Below are positions 28,565-38,436 of a stretch of 64,000 nucleotides of DNA, piece after piece. The position numbers and the translations under genes were made by a program. Numbering within the stretch: the first letter of the stretch is position 1; the number at the start of each line of letters is the position of its first letter. The DNA comes from Pseudoxanthomonas sp. (GTDB taxonomy: Bacteria > Pseudomonadota > Gammaproteobacteria > Xanthomonadales > Xanthomonadaceae), in NCBI RefSeq assembly GCF_002863005.1, contig NZ_PKDG01000043.1, positions 37,318 to 101,317 of the forward strand, written 5' to 3'. The notes beneath the pieces are model-generated. The model was not told the DNA's origin. It was given only the letters and a program-made list of their open reading frames with translations, and did no database searches.

Positions 28565-29785
28565 GTGCTGAAGACGATCGAGACACAGTCGCTGAAAGCC
28601 GGCATGTACGTGGTGAAGCTGCATGGGCCGTGGCTGCAGCATCCGTTCTGGCGCACCCGCTTCGTGGTGGACCAGGATGACGTGGAGGCGTTGCTCGCCA
28701 GCACGATAGGCCAGGTGGACATCGACACCGATCGCGGTGGCGATGTCGAGGCGGCGAGCGACGGCGGCATGCGTCGCACGACTCCGTGCGCGGACGAAGC
28801 CGTGCTGGCGTTCGCCGCCGAGCCACCGCCGCAGGAAGGTGCTGCCCAGGCACGTGCCGGGATGGGCGAAGAACTGGCACGCGCGCGCCTGATCTGCGAT
28901 GACGGACGCGCGCTGGTGGAGGCGATGTTCGGCGAACTGAGGATGGGGCGCGCGATCGAGTTGGACGGCGCGCGCGACCTTGCCGCACGCATCGACGCGT
29001 CGGTCTCCCGCAATCCGCTGGCCTTGGTCAGCCTGGCGCGGCTGAAGACGGCAGACAACTACACCTATCTGCACAGTGTCGCGGTAGCGGGCCTGATGTC
29101 GGCGGTCGCGCGCGACCTGGCCCTGCCCGACCACCAGCGCGAGCGTGCGGCCATTGCGGGGTTGCTCCATGACACGGGCAAGGCCCATGTACCGCTCGCC
29201 ATCCTCAACAAGCCTGGCAAGCTGCTGGACGAGGAGATGACGCTCATGCGCGACCATCCCGCCACTGGCGAGCGGCTGCTGCGGGATGCGGGGCTGGAGG
29301 ACGCCGACGTGCTGCACGTGGTGCGCCACCACCATGAACGCATGGACGGCAAGGGTTATCCGGACGGGCTTGCGACCGAAGAGCTGCCCGTGCTCACCCG
29401 CGTCAGCGCGGTGTGCGATGTCTATGACGCCATCACCTCGAACCGGCCCTACAAGGCCGGATGGGACCCTGCCGAGTCGCTGCGCCGGATGGCGTCGTGG
29501 CAGGGACACTTCGATCCCCTGGTGCTGAAGAGCCTGGTCCGCGTGCTGGGCATCTATCCGGTCGGGTCGCTCGTGCGGCTTGCGTCCGACCTGCTGGCGG
29601 TTGTCGTTGCACCGGGAGAGCACCCCCTGGCGCCTCCCCGTGTCCGGGTCTTCTTTTCCGCGCGATCGCGGTCGCATGTCTTCAGGCGCGACCTGGACCT
29701 GGGCACGTCGAACGACCGCATCATCGGTATCGAGTCGGCGCAGGCATGGGGATTCCGCGACCTGGAGAAACTGTGGATGCCCTGA
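28565..29785 (+). CDS. HD-GYP domain protein with N-terminal DUF3391, probable c-di-GMP phosphodiesterase
   Basis: The 406-residue cytosolic protein begins LKTIETQSLKAGMYVVKL, the typical DUF3391 opening. Its HD-GYP domain (about 150-340) has LLHDTGKAHVP (HD at 202-203) and HHHERMDGKGYP (GYP at 264-266). It should hydrolyse c-di-GMP. The start is GTG 28565, supported by the DUF3391 pattern. The C-terminal about 65 residues form an extra domain without a recognised motif. It is divergent from the chemoreceptor. Confidence 0.88.
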   Translation: MLKTIETQSLKAGMYVVKLHGPWLQHPFWRTRFVVDQDDVEALLASTIGQVDIDTDRGGDVEAASDGGMRRTTPCADEAVLAFAAEPPPQEGAAQARAGMGEELARARLICDDGRALVEAMFGELRMGRAIELDGARDLAARIDASVSRNPLALVSLARLKTADNYTYLHSVAVAGLMSAVARDLALPDHQRERAAIAGLLHDTGKAHVPLAILNKPGKLLDEEMTLMRDHPATGERLLRDAGLEDADVLHVVRHHHERMDGKGYPDGLATEELPVLTRVSAVCDVYDAITSNRPYKAGWDPAESLRRMASWQGHFDPLVLKSLVRVLGIYPVGSLVRLASDLLAVVVAPGEHPLAPPRVRVFFSARSRSHVFRRDLDLGTSNDRIIGIESAQAWGFRDLEKLWMP

Positions 29786-29834
29786 CGATGCGCCTGCGCG
29801 GATCATGAGCGGGCGCGTGTGCCATGCCGGCATG

Positions 29835-29866
29835 AAAGAAAAAGCCCCGGCGTCCGCCGGGGCTTT
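29835..29866 (-). terminator. Rho-independent terminator of the TonB-dependent receptor gene
   Basis: A perfect 12-bp stem (29841-29852 with 29855-29866, two-base loop gap) is followed on the minus strand by TTCTTTC, with the stem's own A/T end extending the U-tract. It lies 28 bases after the receptor stop and between convergent genes, so it may also serve the HD-GYP gene on the plus strand. Confidence 0.88.
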
Positions 29867-29893
29867 CGCTGTCGCGATCCGTCGCGTCCGGCC

Positions 29894-32371
29894 TCAGAAG
29901 TCCTGCGAGAACCGGACGCCGATCGTGCGCGGTTGCGAGACGACCGTGTAGACCTGTCCGTTCGGATACTCCGGCACCACGCCCGCTGCGCCGCACACCG
30001 ATTCCGCGCACTGGGTGAAGCGGTTGAGTTCGCCGCGCTCGTCGAACAGGTTGTTCACGTACACGTCGACCTTCCAGTTGCTGCGGCGGAAGCCGGCCGA
30101 CACATCCACCGTGGTGTAGGCGTCCAGGTCGCCGAGGATCTCGCGCTGGGCGATGCGCAGGTCGGAAGTGCGTTCGCCGACATGCACCACCGCACCCTGC
30201 AGGAACGCCTCGCCGCCGGCGACGTCGAACGTGTAGCGCGCGGTCAGGTTGCCCTTGAACTTCGGCGTGACCGGCAGCTGCGTGCCCGTCGGCGCTTCCG
30301 GGTCGGCGCAGTCGGTGACCGGATTGCCGTCGTCGTCGGTGAAGCCGCAGTAGTTCTCGGTCAGTTCGGCGTCGTAGAACGCCGCACCCGCCGTCAGTTG
30401 CAGGTTGTAGGTGGCCGCGAACGCCAGCGATGCTTCCGCACCGTTGATCTTCGCCTGGTTGGCGTTCTTGATCTCGGTCAGGCCGTTGGCGCCGAGGATC
30501 GAGAACTGGAAGTCCTCCCAGTCCTGGCGGAACACCGAGCCGTTGAACGAGAGCCTGTTGTCGGCCCACGTGGTCTTCCAGCCGAACTCGTAGTTGGTCA
30601 GGTAGTCCGACAGGTAGGGCGGCAGCGTGCCGCGCCGGTTGATGCCGCCGGGGCGGAAGCCTTCCGACCAGGTGCCGTAGATCATCTTTGTGTCGTCGAT
30701 GCGCCAGGTCAGGTTGGCGCGGCCGATGTGGCCGTTCTCCTTCACCCGCTTGTCGAAGAAGCTGCATGGCGCCCCATTGAAGGTCGGCGCACCGTCCGGG
30801 CAGGCCACTTCGCCGTAGCTCGATACCCAGCCCCAGTCGGCGAAACCGAAGAAGCCCTTCAGGCTGTTGTCGACCTCGAACCAGCGCGCGCCCGCGGTGG
30901 CGGTCAGGTTGTCGGTGATGTCGAAGCTCACTTCGCCGAACACGGCCTTGTCCTTGTCCTGGCGCAGCTGCTTGGTCAGCCAGATCGTGTCCGGCCAGCC
31001 CGTGACCGACTGCACCGGCGACAGGCCATCGATCTTGTAGCGCTGCTCGATGTCGTGTTCCTGGTCCTGCATGAATACGCCGGCGACGAAGCGGAGGCGG
31101 TTCTCGGTCGGCGAGGCGATGCGCAGTTCGTGGCTGGTCTTCTTGTAGCCGTCCACGCCCTGGATGTACTGCGACGGGTTGACCAGCGAGCCGGGCGCGC
31201 AGGTGAACGTATCCGGGTCGAAGTCGGAACACGTATAGGCGCCGTACGCCGCCAGCGTGTCGTACCAGAACGCGTAGTCGTTGTAGTCCTGCTCCACGTC
31301 GACATCGCGGTTGAGGCGCGCGAAGGCATAGGTCAGGTCGAAGTTGCCCACCTTGCCTTCCACCGTCAGGGCCGCCTGCCACCAGCGATCGTCCGAGCTT
31401 TCCGGGTAGAAATGCGTCAGTGCGAGGTCGCCGACCTGCGGGTCGACGGCGAACGCGCCCTTGGCCTTTTGCTGCTGTCCCATGATGGTCGGCGTGATGG
31501 ACCAACTGTCGTTGAGGTCCACCTTCAGCGCCAGGCGTGCGCCGGTGGTGTCGACTTCGTTGTAGTCCTTCTTCACCCGGTCCGCGTTGTCGATGGTGCC
31601 GTTGCCGCCGGAATCCGCATCCCACGACGGGAACGTGCGGGTGCCATACACGTTGTCGATGTAGCCGGCATCGTGCTTGTTCCACGCCACCAGGCGGATC
31701 GCCGCGCGCTCGCTCATCGGCAGGTTGACGAAGCCTTCGGCGATGTGGCCGATGCCGCCGTTGCTGACGCTGTTCACTTCCAGTCCATAGCCCGCGGCGA
31801 AACCGGTCGGGTCGGGCTTGTTGGTGATGATGCGCAGCGTGCCGGCCTGCGAGCTGGCGCCGTACAGCGTGCCCTGCGGGCCGGCCAGCGACTCGACGCG
31901 GTCGATGTCGTAAATGTGGATGTCCAGCGGGCCCTGGATGGTGGTGACCGGTTGTTCGTCCAGGTACACGCCCACGCTGGGCAGCGACCCGGAGTGGTTG
32001 CCGTCGCCGCCGCTGGCCACGCCGCGCATGTAGATCTGCGCGAAGCCCGGTCCCGCCGACTGGTACGACACGCTGGGCAGGTACTTCACGTAGTCATCGA
32101 AATCGGTGACGTTGAGGTTCTTCAGTTGTTCCGTTCCCAGCACCTGGATGCTGATCGGCACTTCCTGCAGGTTCTCCACGCGCTTCTGCGCGGTCACCGT
32201 GACGGTATCCAGCGTCGCCGCGGCGCGCTCACCCTCGGCGGGCGGCGTGGCGGGCGCGTCCTGGGCCATCGCCGTGGCGCCGAACGCGAGGTAGATCGCG
32301 GCGGTCAACGGGAACCTCGCCAGGGTCGACGGATCGCGCCGCCCGGGTTTTCTTCTGTTGCGCGTACTCAT
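29894..32371 (-). CDS. TonB-dependent outer membrane receptor
   Basis: The 825-residue protein has an N-terminal signal peptide (cleavage near ATAMAQDA), a TonB-box-like LDTVTVTAQKR, a plug domain (VPISIQVLG to ESLAGPQGTLYG to IITNKP) and a 22-strand barrel ending in RFSQDF. A terminal aromatic residue is typical of outer membrane insertion. ATG 32371 has AGGTGA six bases upstream. It lies 28 bases after the TPR-sulfotransferase gene and is probably co-transcribed with it. The substrate is unknown. The short plug without an FecA-type extension suggests it does not signal through an ECF sigma factor. Confidence 0.92.
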   Translation of the reverse strand: MSTRNRRKPGRRDPSTLARFPLTAAIYLAFGATAMAQDAPATPPAEGERAAATLDTVTVTAQKRVENLQEVPISIQVLGTEQLKNLNVTDFDDYVKYLPSVSYQSAGPGFAQIYMRGVASGGDGNHSGSLPSVGVYLDEQPVTTIQGPLDIHIYDIDRVESLAGPQGTLYGASSQAGTLRIITNKPDPTGFAAGYGLEVNSVSNGGIGHIAEGFVNLPMSERAAIRLVAWNKHDAGYIDNVYGTRTFPSWDADSGGNGTIDNADRVKKDYNEVDTTGARLALKVDLNDSWSITPTIMGQQQKAKGAFAVDPQVGDLALTHFYPESSDDRWWQAALTVEGKVGNFDLTYAFARLNRDVDVEQDYNDYAFWYDTLAAYGAYTCSDFDPDTFTCAPGSLVNPSQYIQGVDGYKKTSHELRIASPTENRLRFVAGVFMQDQEHDIEQRYKIDGLSPVQSVTGWPDTIWLTKQLRQDKDKAVFGEVSFDITDNLTATAGARWFEVDNSLKGFFGFADWGWVSSYGEVACPDGAPTFNGAPCSFFDKRVKENGHIGRANLTWRIDDTKMIYGTWSEGFRPGGINRRGTLPPYLSDYLTNYEFGWKTTWADNRLSFNGSVFRQDWEDFQFSILGANGLTEIKNANQAKINGAEASLAFAATYNLQLTAGAAFYDAELTENYCGFTDDDGNPVTDCADPEAPTGTQLPVTPKFKGNLTARYTFDVAGGEAFLQGAVVHVGERTSDLRIAQREILGDLDAYTTVDVSAGFRRSNWKVDVYVNNLFDERGELNRFTQCAESVCGAAGVVPEYPNGQVYTVVSQPRTIGVRFSQDF

Positions 32372-32399
32372 CCAGCTCACCTCTCTCCAGTGATGACGG

Positions 32400-34442
32400 T
32401 CAATCGGGGGTGTTGCAGGCCTCCGTGAAGTCCGGAACCGCCGGGTAGGCACCCAACACGGGCCCCAAGGCGTTCTTCAGCGGTTCCAGCCACGGTTCGT
32501 AGTGCCGCCAGTGATCCACGCCATCGCGGTAGATCGGCTGGCGGACCTGTTCGGAACTGGCGGTGCGTACCGGCCGCGCGTTCTCGAAGAAGCGCAGGCA
32601 GCCGTCTTCGAACGGCAACCCGCAGTAGTCCAGCAGGCGGCGCACCTCGGCCTCGGTGTCGTCCACCAGCTGTTCGTAGATCACCCGGTGCACGCGGCCG
32701 GGCAGGACGGTGTCGTAGTGCGCCATCAGGGCCACGTAGTCGCGGTAGTAGCGGCCGATGTCCTCCAGCGCATAGCTGAAGCCCTGGCCGCGCGCGAAAT
32801 GCTGCTTGTAGCCGGAGAAGCAGCAGGCCAGCGGATGCCGGCGTGCGTCGATGATCTTCGCGTTCGGCAGCATCAGGTGGATCAGGCCGGTATGGGCGAA
32901 GTTGTTCGGCATCTTGTCGATGAAGAACGGACGGCTCGATTTCCGGTGGATGCGGGTCGCGTCGAGGTAGCGCTGGCCCAGCGCCCGCAATGCGTCGCCG
33001 TCGAGCGTCGCCAGCAGGTCGTGGTACGTGTCCGCACCGCCTGCCCGCGCCTGCTCGCGCAGGTCGCGGGTGATGGAGGTGATGTCGGGCAGTTCCATCG
33101 TGCCTTCCACGGCCGAATGGCTGGACAGGATCTGTTCGAGCAGCGTCGAGCCCGCACGCGGCATGCCGACGATGAAGATCGGGTCGGGCGCGGTGCAGCC
33201 CTGGCCTGCCCGCGCGGCGAAAAAGGCGGTCGTGTGCGACGCTTTCAGCCGCGCGACCCGTGCCTGCGTGTCGTCGGCGTCGTAGTCCAGCTGCGTGCGG
33301 CGAAGCGCGTTGCCGTCGCGGTAGTGGACGAACGATGCGGCATGCTCGCCGGCATCCTCCAGGGCCTTGCCCAATGCGAAGTCCAGGTGCAGCCGGTCGT
33401 CGTCGCCCAGGTCGGTGCGCGCGTGCTGCGCACGCATCGCGGCCAGGTCTTCGTCGCTGAAGCGGAAGGTCTTCAGGTTGGCCAGGCTCCACCACACCTC
33501 GCCGGCACCCGGTTCCAGCGCCAACGCCTGTCGATACGCCTCGATCGCGCGTGCCGTGTGGCCGGCCGTCTTCAGCGCGTGGCCGTAGCTCATCCAGATC
33601 CTGGCCTGGTCCGGGTAGGACGCCAGCACGCGCTCGTACAGCGCAAGCGCGGGTTCGTAGTCGCCCACGCGGCACAGGACCACCGCCTTGAGGTTGAGGT
33701 GCGCGGGGTTGTCGGGGTCGTGCGCCAGCAGCGCATCGATGGCCTGCAGCGCCTCCTGCGGACGGTTGGCACGATGCAGCACCAGCGCATGGTTCTGCCG
33801 CGCGGCATGGAAGTCGGGCGCGAGCTCCAGGCATCGCGCGAGCAAAGCTTCGGCATCGTCGATGCGCCCGACGCGCGCGGCGACTTCGGCCAGCATGCGG
33901 ATCGCGGCGACGTCGGTGGGCGTGCGCTTCAGGCGTGCACGCAACAGCGCCTCGGCCTCGGGAATGCGGTTGTCGGCGAGCGCGGCGGCGGCCTGCATCA
34001 GGTCGGGGTCGCGCGTGGAGTGGCGCGTGTGCTGCAGGTAGGCCCCGGCCGCACCCTCGGTGTCGCCCATCGCGGCAAGGTGGTCGCCAAGCTCGCGCCA
34101 GGCCTGCGGCAAGTCGGGCTTCAACGCCAGCGCGCGTCGCAGTGCGGGAACGGCTTCGCCACCGCGTCCGGCACAGCCCAGCGCCAGGCCGTGTTCGAGA
34201 TGCGCCAGCGGCCACTGCGGGTGTTCGCGGACCAGCGGTTCCAGCACGTCGAACGCGTGGCTCCACTGGCCTCGCACCCGGTGCGAGGCGGCGAGCACCA
34301 GCAACGCCATCGGGTGGCGCCCGACCACGCGGATGATCTCGTCGGCCTGCTGGGCGGCCATCGCGGGGTCGGTGGCCAGCAGGCGGCGCGCGTGGTCCAG
34401 CGCGGTCTGCAGCGTGCCGCTCGGGCTGGCGACCGCGTTCAT
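32400..34442 (-). CDS. Tetratricopeptide repeat protein fused to a sulfotransferase domain
   Basis: The 680-residue protein has two parts. Residues about 1-370 are TPR-like helical repeats (e.g. AIEAYRQALALEPGAGEVWW, ALALYERVLASYPDQARIW). Residues about 415-650 form a sulfotransferase fold with the 5'-phosphosulfate loop GMPRAGSTLLEQIL and a 3'-phosphate segment DARRHPLACCFSGYKQHF. It should transfer sulfate from PAPS to an unknown acceptor, with TPRs recruiting a protein partner. No signal peptide is seen. ATG 34442 has GGAG seven bases upstream. The pairing with a TonB receptor is common in this group, but its meaning is unclear. Confidence 0.88.
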   Translation of the reverse strand: MNAVASPSGTLQTALDHARRLLATDPAMAAQQADEIIRVVGRHPMALLVLAASHRVRGQWSHAFDVLEPLVREHPQWPLAHLEHGLALGCAGRGGEAVPALRRALALKPDLPQAWRELGDHLAAMGDTEGAAGAYLQHTRHSTRDPDLMQAAAALADNRIPEAEALLRARLKRTPTDVAAIRMLAEVAARVGRIDDAEALLARCLELAPDFHAARQNHALVLHRANRPQEALQAIDALLAHDPDNPAHLNLKAVVLCRVGDYEPALALYERVLASYPDQARIWMSYGHALKTAGHTARAIEAYRQALALEPGAGEVWWSLANLKTFRFSDEDLAAMRAQHARTDLGDDDRLHLDFALGKALEDAGEHAASFVHYRDGNALRRTQLDYDADDTQARVARLKASHTTAFFAARAGQGCTAPDPIFIVGMPRAGSTLLEQILSSHSAVEGTMELPDITSITRDLREQARAGGADTYHDLLATLDGDALRALGQRYLDATRIHRKSSRPFFIDKMPNNFAHTGLIHLMLPNAKIIDARRHPLACCFSGYKQHFARGQGFSYALEDIGRYYRDYVALMAHYDTVLPGRVHRVIYEQLVDDTEAEVRRLLDYCGLPFEDGCLRFFENARPVRTASSEQVRQPIYRDGVDHWRHYEPWLEPLKNALGPVLGAYPAVPDFTEACNTPD

Positions 34443-34778
34443 GCACCGTCTCCGTGCAGCAGGACGGTGAAGCGTGCGCAGTCGGCCATCGGTCGAGCCA
34501 ATCGGGTATCCCGGTGTGGTGGCGTATCCCTCGCCTCCAATCTATAGGCGAACCGGGGGCGCTGGATAGAGCGGGAAGCCGCCGTGATGCACGCTTTTTC
34601 GCTTCGCAAAAAGTAATCCGACTTTCACCCTTCCCGTCCGCACCGTGCGGGTGCGAGCGGCTCGGAGGGAGGTACATGATGGTGCGGCAAGGGGCTGTGC
34701 CGGACCCCCGTACACCGCTTAGGCTTGGCGCATGCCCGGCGGTTGCATGGTCGGGCGCCACCTCCCGACGGGAACGCC
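34443..34778. other. 336-bp divergent intergenic region (TPR-sulfotransferase / Rieske oxygenase)
   Basis: The gap is expected to contain two promoters. A CTTTTT-N8-AAAAAG inverted repeat (34594-34613) is its most AT-rich element. I see no clear -35/-10 pair and no convincing small gene; an open frame starting near 34725 is an extension of the oxygenase gene. Confidence 0.4.
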
Positions 34779-35834
34779 ATGCCGGACACCGCCCCTCCCT
34801 TGTCGCTCGACCGTGCCCGGGCGCTGCCCGCCCGCTACTACGCCGGCGAGGCGATGCTGGCGATGGAGCAGGCCGCCGTCTTCCGGCGCAGCTGGCAACT
34901 GGTCGCCCACCAGGGGCAGCTCGCCGAGCCGGGCGACCACGTGGTGGAGCGGATCGGCGATGTACCGGTGCTGGTGGTGCGCGGCCAGGATGGCGTGCTG
35001 CGCGCTTTCCCCAATGTGTGCCGGCATCGCGCCGGCCCGCTGGCGCTGTGCAACGGCAAGGGCGCACGCGCGCTGCACTGCAAGTACCACGGCTGGACGT
35101 ACACGCTGGAAGGCCAGCTGCGCAGCGCGCCCGAAATGCAGGGCGCCGCGGATTTCGACGTCAAGGACATCCGCCTGCCGCCGCTGCGCGTGCACGCCTG
35201 GCAGGGGCTGGTGTTCGTCGCCCTGCACGAGGATGTGCCGCCGTTCGAAGAGGTCTACGCCGGCATCGCCGGGCGCATCGCACCGATCGACCTGGCTGCG
35301 ATGCAGTTCCATCGCCGCGACAGCTACGACATCGCGTGCAACTGGAAGGTCTACGTGGACAACTTTCTCGAGGGCTACCACCTGCCGCACGTGCATCCCG
35401 GGCTGTCGAAGGTGCTCGACTACCGCGCCTACGACACCGAACTGTTCCCCTGGCATTCGCTGCAGCATTCTCCGCTGCGCAACAGCGGCGACATCTACGG
35501 CGATGGCGACGCGTTCTACTACTTCGTCTACCCGAACGTGATGCTCAACATCATGCCGGGGCGACTGCAGACCAATCGCATCCTGCCACTCGGGCCGGAC
35601 CGCTGCCGCGTGGAGTTCGATTACTACTACGCGCAGGACGATGCCGCGCTGGCGCGCATCGCCAACGACCAGGCCTTCAGCGACGAAGTGCAGGACGAGG
35701 ACATCCGCATCTGCGAAGCGGTACAGCAGGGCCTGGCGTCGGGCTTCTACGAGGCGGGCCGGTTGTGCCCCAAGCGCGAGAGCGGCGTGTGGCATTTCCA
35801 CAATCTGTTGAGGGCGGCGTATGGCGATGCGTGA
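34779..35834 (+). CDS. Rieske non-heme iron oxygenase alpha subunit, betaine/N-demethylase-like
   Basis: The 351-residue protein carries a Rieske [2Fe-2S] domain (about 30-140) with CRHRAGPLALC and CKYHGW ligands. A catalytic domain holds the mononuclear iron motif NWKVYVDNFLEGYHLPHVHPGL (Asp, two His). The architecture matches oxygenases such as glycine betaine, stachydrine and carnitine oxygenases, which split off a methyl or trimethylamine group. No reductase is encoded beside it. ATG 34779 is chosen because MPDTAPPLSLDRARALP is typical of the N terminus. The end overlaps the amidohydrolase gene by 14 bases. Confidence 0.88.
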   Translation: MPDTAPPLSLDRARALPARYYAGEAMLAMEQAAVFRRSWQLVAHQGQLAEPGDHVVERIGDVPVLVVRGQDGVLRAFPNVCRHRAGPLALCNGKGARALHCKYHGWTYTLEGQLRSAPEMQGAADFDVKDIRLPPLRVHAWQGLVFVALHEDVPPFEEVYAGIAGRIAPIDLAAMQFHRRDSYDIACNWKVYVDNFLEGYHLPHVHPGLSKVLDYRAYDTELFPWHSLQHSPLRNSGDIYGDGDAFYYFVYPNVMLNIMPGRLQTNRILPLGPDRCRVEFDYYYAQDDAALARIANDQAFSDEVQDEDIRICEAVQQGLASGFYEAGRLCPKRESGVWHFHNLLRAAYGDA

Positions 35835-37116
35835 CCGGTTCCTGCCCGCACTCCTGCTCTCGCTTGCCTTCATCGCCTCGCCCGCTGGCGCGCAGGACCT
35901 GCTGATCCAGGCCGGCCGCGTGCTCGACGTTGAAACAGGCCGGATGCTCGAGGGGCGCGACATCCTGGTGCGCGACGGACGCATCGTGTCGATCGCGCCG
36001 CCCACGAAAGGCGTGGATCCCCGCGTTCGCGTCCTCGACTGGTCCGCGCTGACCGTCGTGCCCGGCCTGATGGACATGCACACGCACCTGGCCGACGAAG
36101 GGCCCTACGGCGATCCCGCGACACCGCTGAGGAGCAATGCCGCGCGCGATGCCTTCATCGGCGCGCGCAATGCGCGGGCGACCCTGCAGGCCGGCTTCAC
36201 CACGGTGCGGGATGTCGGGGTCTATCGCGGTTTCGCCGACGTGCAGTTGCGCGATGCGATCAACGCCGGCCTCGTGCCCGGGCCGCGCATGTTCGTTGCC
36301 GGCACCTACGTCACGGTCACCGGGGGCGGCGGCGAGATCACCGGATTGCCTGCGGGGACGGAGCTGCCGGCGATCTTCCGCCGCGGCGTCGCGGACAGCG
36401 AAGCGGAGGTGCGCCAACGGGTGAACGAGATCCTCGACGCGGGCGCCGACTTCATCAAGTTGATCGCCACGGGCGCCGTGCTTGCCGACGGCACCGAGCC
36501 GGGGCAATCCGAGTACACCGAGGCCGAGATCCGTGCAGCGGTGGAAGAGGCCGGGCGTCGCGGCAGTTTCGTCGCGGCCCACGCGCACGGTGCGGAAGGC
36601 ATCAAGCGCGCCGTACGTGCCGGCGTGCGTTCGATCGAGCATGGCTCGCTGATGGACGACGAGGCCATCGCACTGATGAAGCAGCACGGCACCTTCCTGG
36701 TCGCCGACATCTACAACGGCGACTACATCGATACGGTGGGCCGGCGCGATGGCTGGTCCGCGGAAATCCTACGCAAGAACCTGGACACGACCGAGGCGCA
36801 GCGCGAGGGCTTCCGCAAGGCTGTCGCCGCGGGCGTCAACATCGCCTACGGCACGGACAGCGGCGTGTATCCGCATGGCGACAATGCGCGCCAGTTCGCC
36901 TACATGGTCCGCTACGGCATGACCCCGCTGCAGGCCATCCGCGCGGCGACGCTGGAGTCGGCGCGGCTGCTGCGCAAGGAAAAGGAACTGGGCTCGATCA
37001 CGCCGGGCAAGCTCGCCGATCTCGTCGCCCTGGCCTGCGATCCGCTGGCCGACATCGCCTGCCTGCAGCAGGTGCGCGGCGTGGTGAAGGGTGGCGTGCC
37101 AGTGGCGCGGGACTGA
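35821..37116 (+). CDS. Exported metal-dependent amidohydrolase (imidazolonepropionase/prolidase-like)
   Basis: The 431-residue protein has a Sec signal peptide (about 1-24, ending ASPAGA-QD). Metal and catalytic motifs of the amidohydrolase superfamily are visible: MDMHTH, the carboxylated Lys in DFIKLIATGAV, AAHAHG, IEHGS and GTDSGVYPHGDN. Relatives hydrolyse Xaa-Pro and Xaa-Arg dipeptides or N-acyl amino acids. It would act in the periplasm. The gene overlaps the oxygenase end and is 6 bases before the permease, so its product is probably the substrate imported and demethylated by its neighbours. That link is inference. Confidence 0.85.
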   Translation: MAMRDRFLPALLLSLAFIASPAGAQDLLIQAGRVLDVETGRMLEGRDILVRDGRIVSIAPPTKGVDPRVRVLDWSALTVVPGLMDMHTHLADEGPYGDPATPLRSNAARDAFIGARNARATLQAGFTTVRDVGVYRGFADVQLRDAINAGLVPGPRMFVAGTYVTVTGGGGEITGLPAGTELPAIFRRGVADSEAEVRQRVNEILDAGADFIKLIATGAVLADGTEPGQSEYTEAEIRAAVEEAGRRGSFVAAHAHGAEGIKRAVRAGVRSIEHGSLMDDEAIALMKQHGTFLVADIYNGDYIDTVGRRDGWSAEILRKNLDTTEAQREGFRKAVAAGVNIAYGTDSGVYPHGDNARQFAYMVRYGMTPLQAIRAATLESARLLRKEKELGSITPGKLADLVALACDPLADIACLQQVRGVVKGGVPVARD

Positions 37117-37122
37117 CCGCCC

Positions 37123-38436
37123 ATGCAGTCACACGACCGCAGGAAGATCGGCTTCTGGACTTGCACCGCGCTGGTGGTGGGCAACACCATCGGCATGGGC
37201 ATCTTCGTGCTGCCCGCCTCGCTGGCACCGTTCGGCTACAACGCGCTGCTGGGCTGGGGCATCACGGTGCTGGGTTGCCTCGCGCTGGCGCGCGTGTTCG
37301 CAAGGCTGGCGCGCCTGCTGCCGGGCGCGGACGGTCCTTATGGTTACGTGCGGCACACGCTGGGCGACCTGCCGGCGTATGCGGTGCTGTGGTCGTACTG
37401 GGTATCGAACTGGATCACCCTCGCGGCCCTGGCCACGGGCGTGGCGGGCTATGCCGCCGCGATCTTCCCGCCGCTGGCGCGGGTGCAGCCGGCCGTGGTG
37501 TGCCTGGGCGTGCTGTGGCTGTTCGTGGGCATCAACCTGTTGGGCGTGCGCAGTGGCGGGCGCGTGCAGGTAGTGACCACGGTGATGAAGCTGGTGCCGA
37601 TGCTGGCCGTCGCGGTGCTCGGCGCATGGACCTTGCTCGAATCCCCCGCGTCGTTCGGCGCGCATCCGCCAGCCAAACCGATCAGCCTCGGCGATGCGAT
37701 GGCGGCGTCGACGCTGGCGTTGTTCGCGATGCTGGGCATCGAATCGGCGACGATCCCCGCCGCGAAGGTCGAGGACCCCGGGCGCACCATCCCGCGCGCG
37801 ACGATGACCGGCACCGGCATCACCGCGGCGATCTATCTCGTGGTGTCCGCCGTGCCGTTGCTGCTGCTGCCGCATGCCGAACTCGCGCAGTCGAGCGCAC
37901 CGTTCGCGCTGGTGATGGAGCGTTTCGCCGGGGAAGGGACCGGGCGGTGGATCGCGTTGTTCGTCGTCGTCAGCGGCCTGGGCGCCTTGAACGGCTGGAC
38001 GCTGTTGAGTGGCGAAATGATGCGCACGATGGCCGACAACGGCACGATGCCGAAGGTGTTCGCGCGGACCAATCGCTTCGGCGCGCCGATCGGCGCCCTG
38101 GTGCTGACGGCCCTGCTCGCCAGCGCGATGGTGCTGATGAACTACAGCGAATCCGCGGTGGCGGGCTTCACCTTCCTCAGTACCGTGGTGACGGCGGCCA
38201 ACCTGCCGCTGTACCTGGGGTGCTCGCTTGCATTGGGCGTGCTCTGGTGGCGTGGCCAGCGCGATGCGGGACGCGACCTGCTGGTCGCTGCCGTCATCGG
38301 CACGGCGTACACGGTGTTCGCCTTCATCGGCATGGGCGCACAGCCCTTCTGGCTGGCGCTGGCCCTGATGGTCGCCGGACTGCCGCTGTACTTCTTCCTG
38401 CGCCGTCGCCACGGCAACGCGGTGCCGCATGCGTGA
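37123..38436 (+). CDS. APC-superfamily amino acid/amine permease
   Basis: The 437-residue protein has about 12 membrane helices. The N terminus (TALVVGNTIGMGIFVLPASL) contains the G-x-G-I-F substrate-binding loop typical of AdiC/PotE-type APC antiporters and uptake systems. A G-L-x-x-x-E-x-A-like segment (MLGIESATIPAAKVEDPGRTIPRA) sits in helix 6. Its place in the operon suggests it brings in an amino-acid-like zwitterion. It overlaps the next gene by 8 bases. Confidence 0.9.
   Translation: MQSHDRRKIGFWTCTALVVGNTIGMGIFVLPASLAPFGYNALLGWGITVLGCLALARVFARLARLLPGADGPYGYVRHTLGDLPAYAVLWSYWVSNWITLAALATGVAGYAAAIFPPLARVQPAVVCLGVLWLFVGINLLGVRSGGRVQVVTTVMKLVPMLAVAVLGAWTLLESPASFGAHPPAKPISLGDAMAASTLALFAMLGIESATIPAAKVEDPGRTIPRATMTGTGITAAIYLVVSAVPLLLLPHAELAQSSAPFALVMERFAGEGTGRWIALFVVVSGLGALNGWTLLSGEMMRTMADNGTMPKVFARTNRFGAPIGALVLTALLASAMVLMNYSESAVAGFTFLSTVVTAANLPLYLGCSLALGVLWWRGQRDAGRDLLVAAVIGTAYTVFAFIGMGAQPFWLALALMVAGLPLYFFLRRRHGNAVPHA

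Noticed and set aside
34594..34613. CTTTTT-N8-AAAAAG as a terminator
   Set aside because: It lies between divergent genes where no transcript ends, and the stem is only six A/T pairs. It is left as an unexplained AT-rich repeat.
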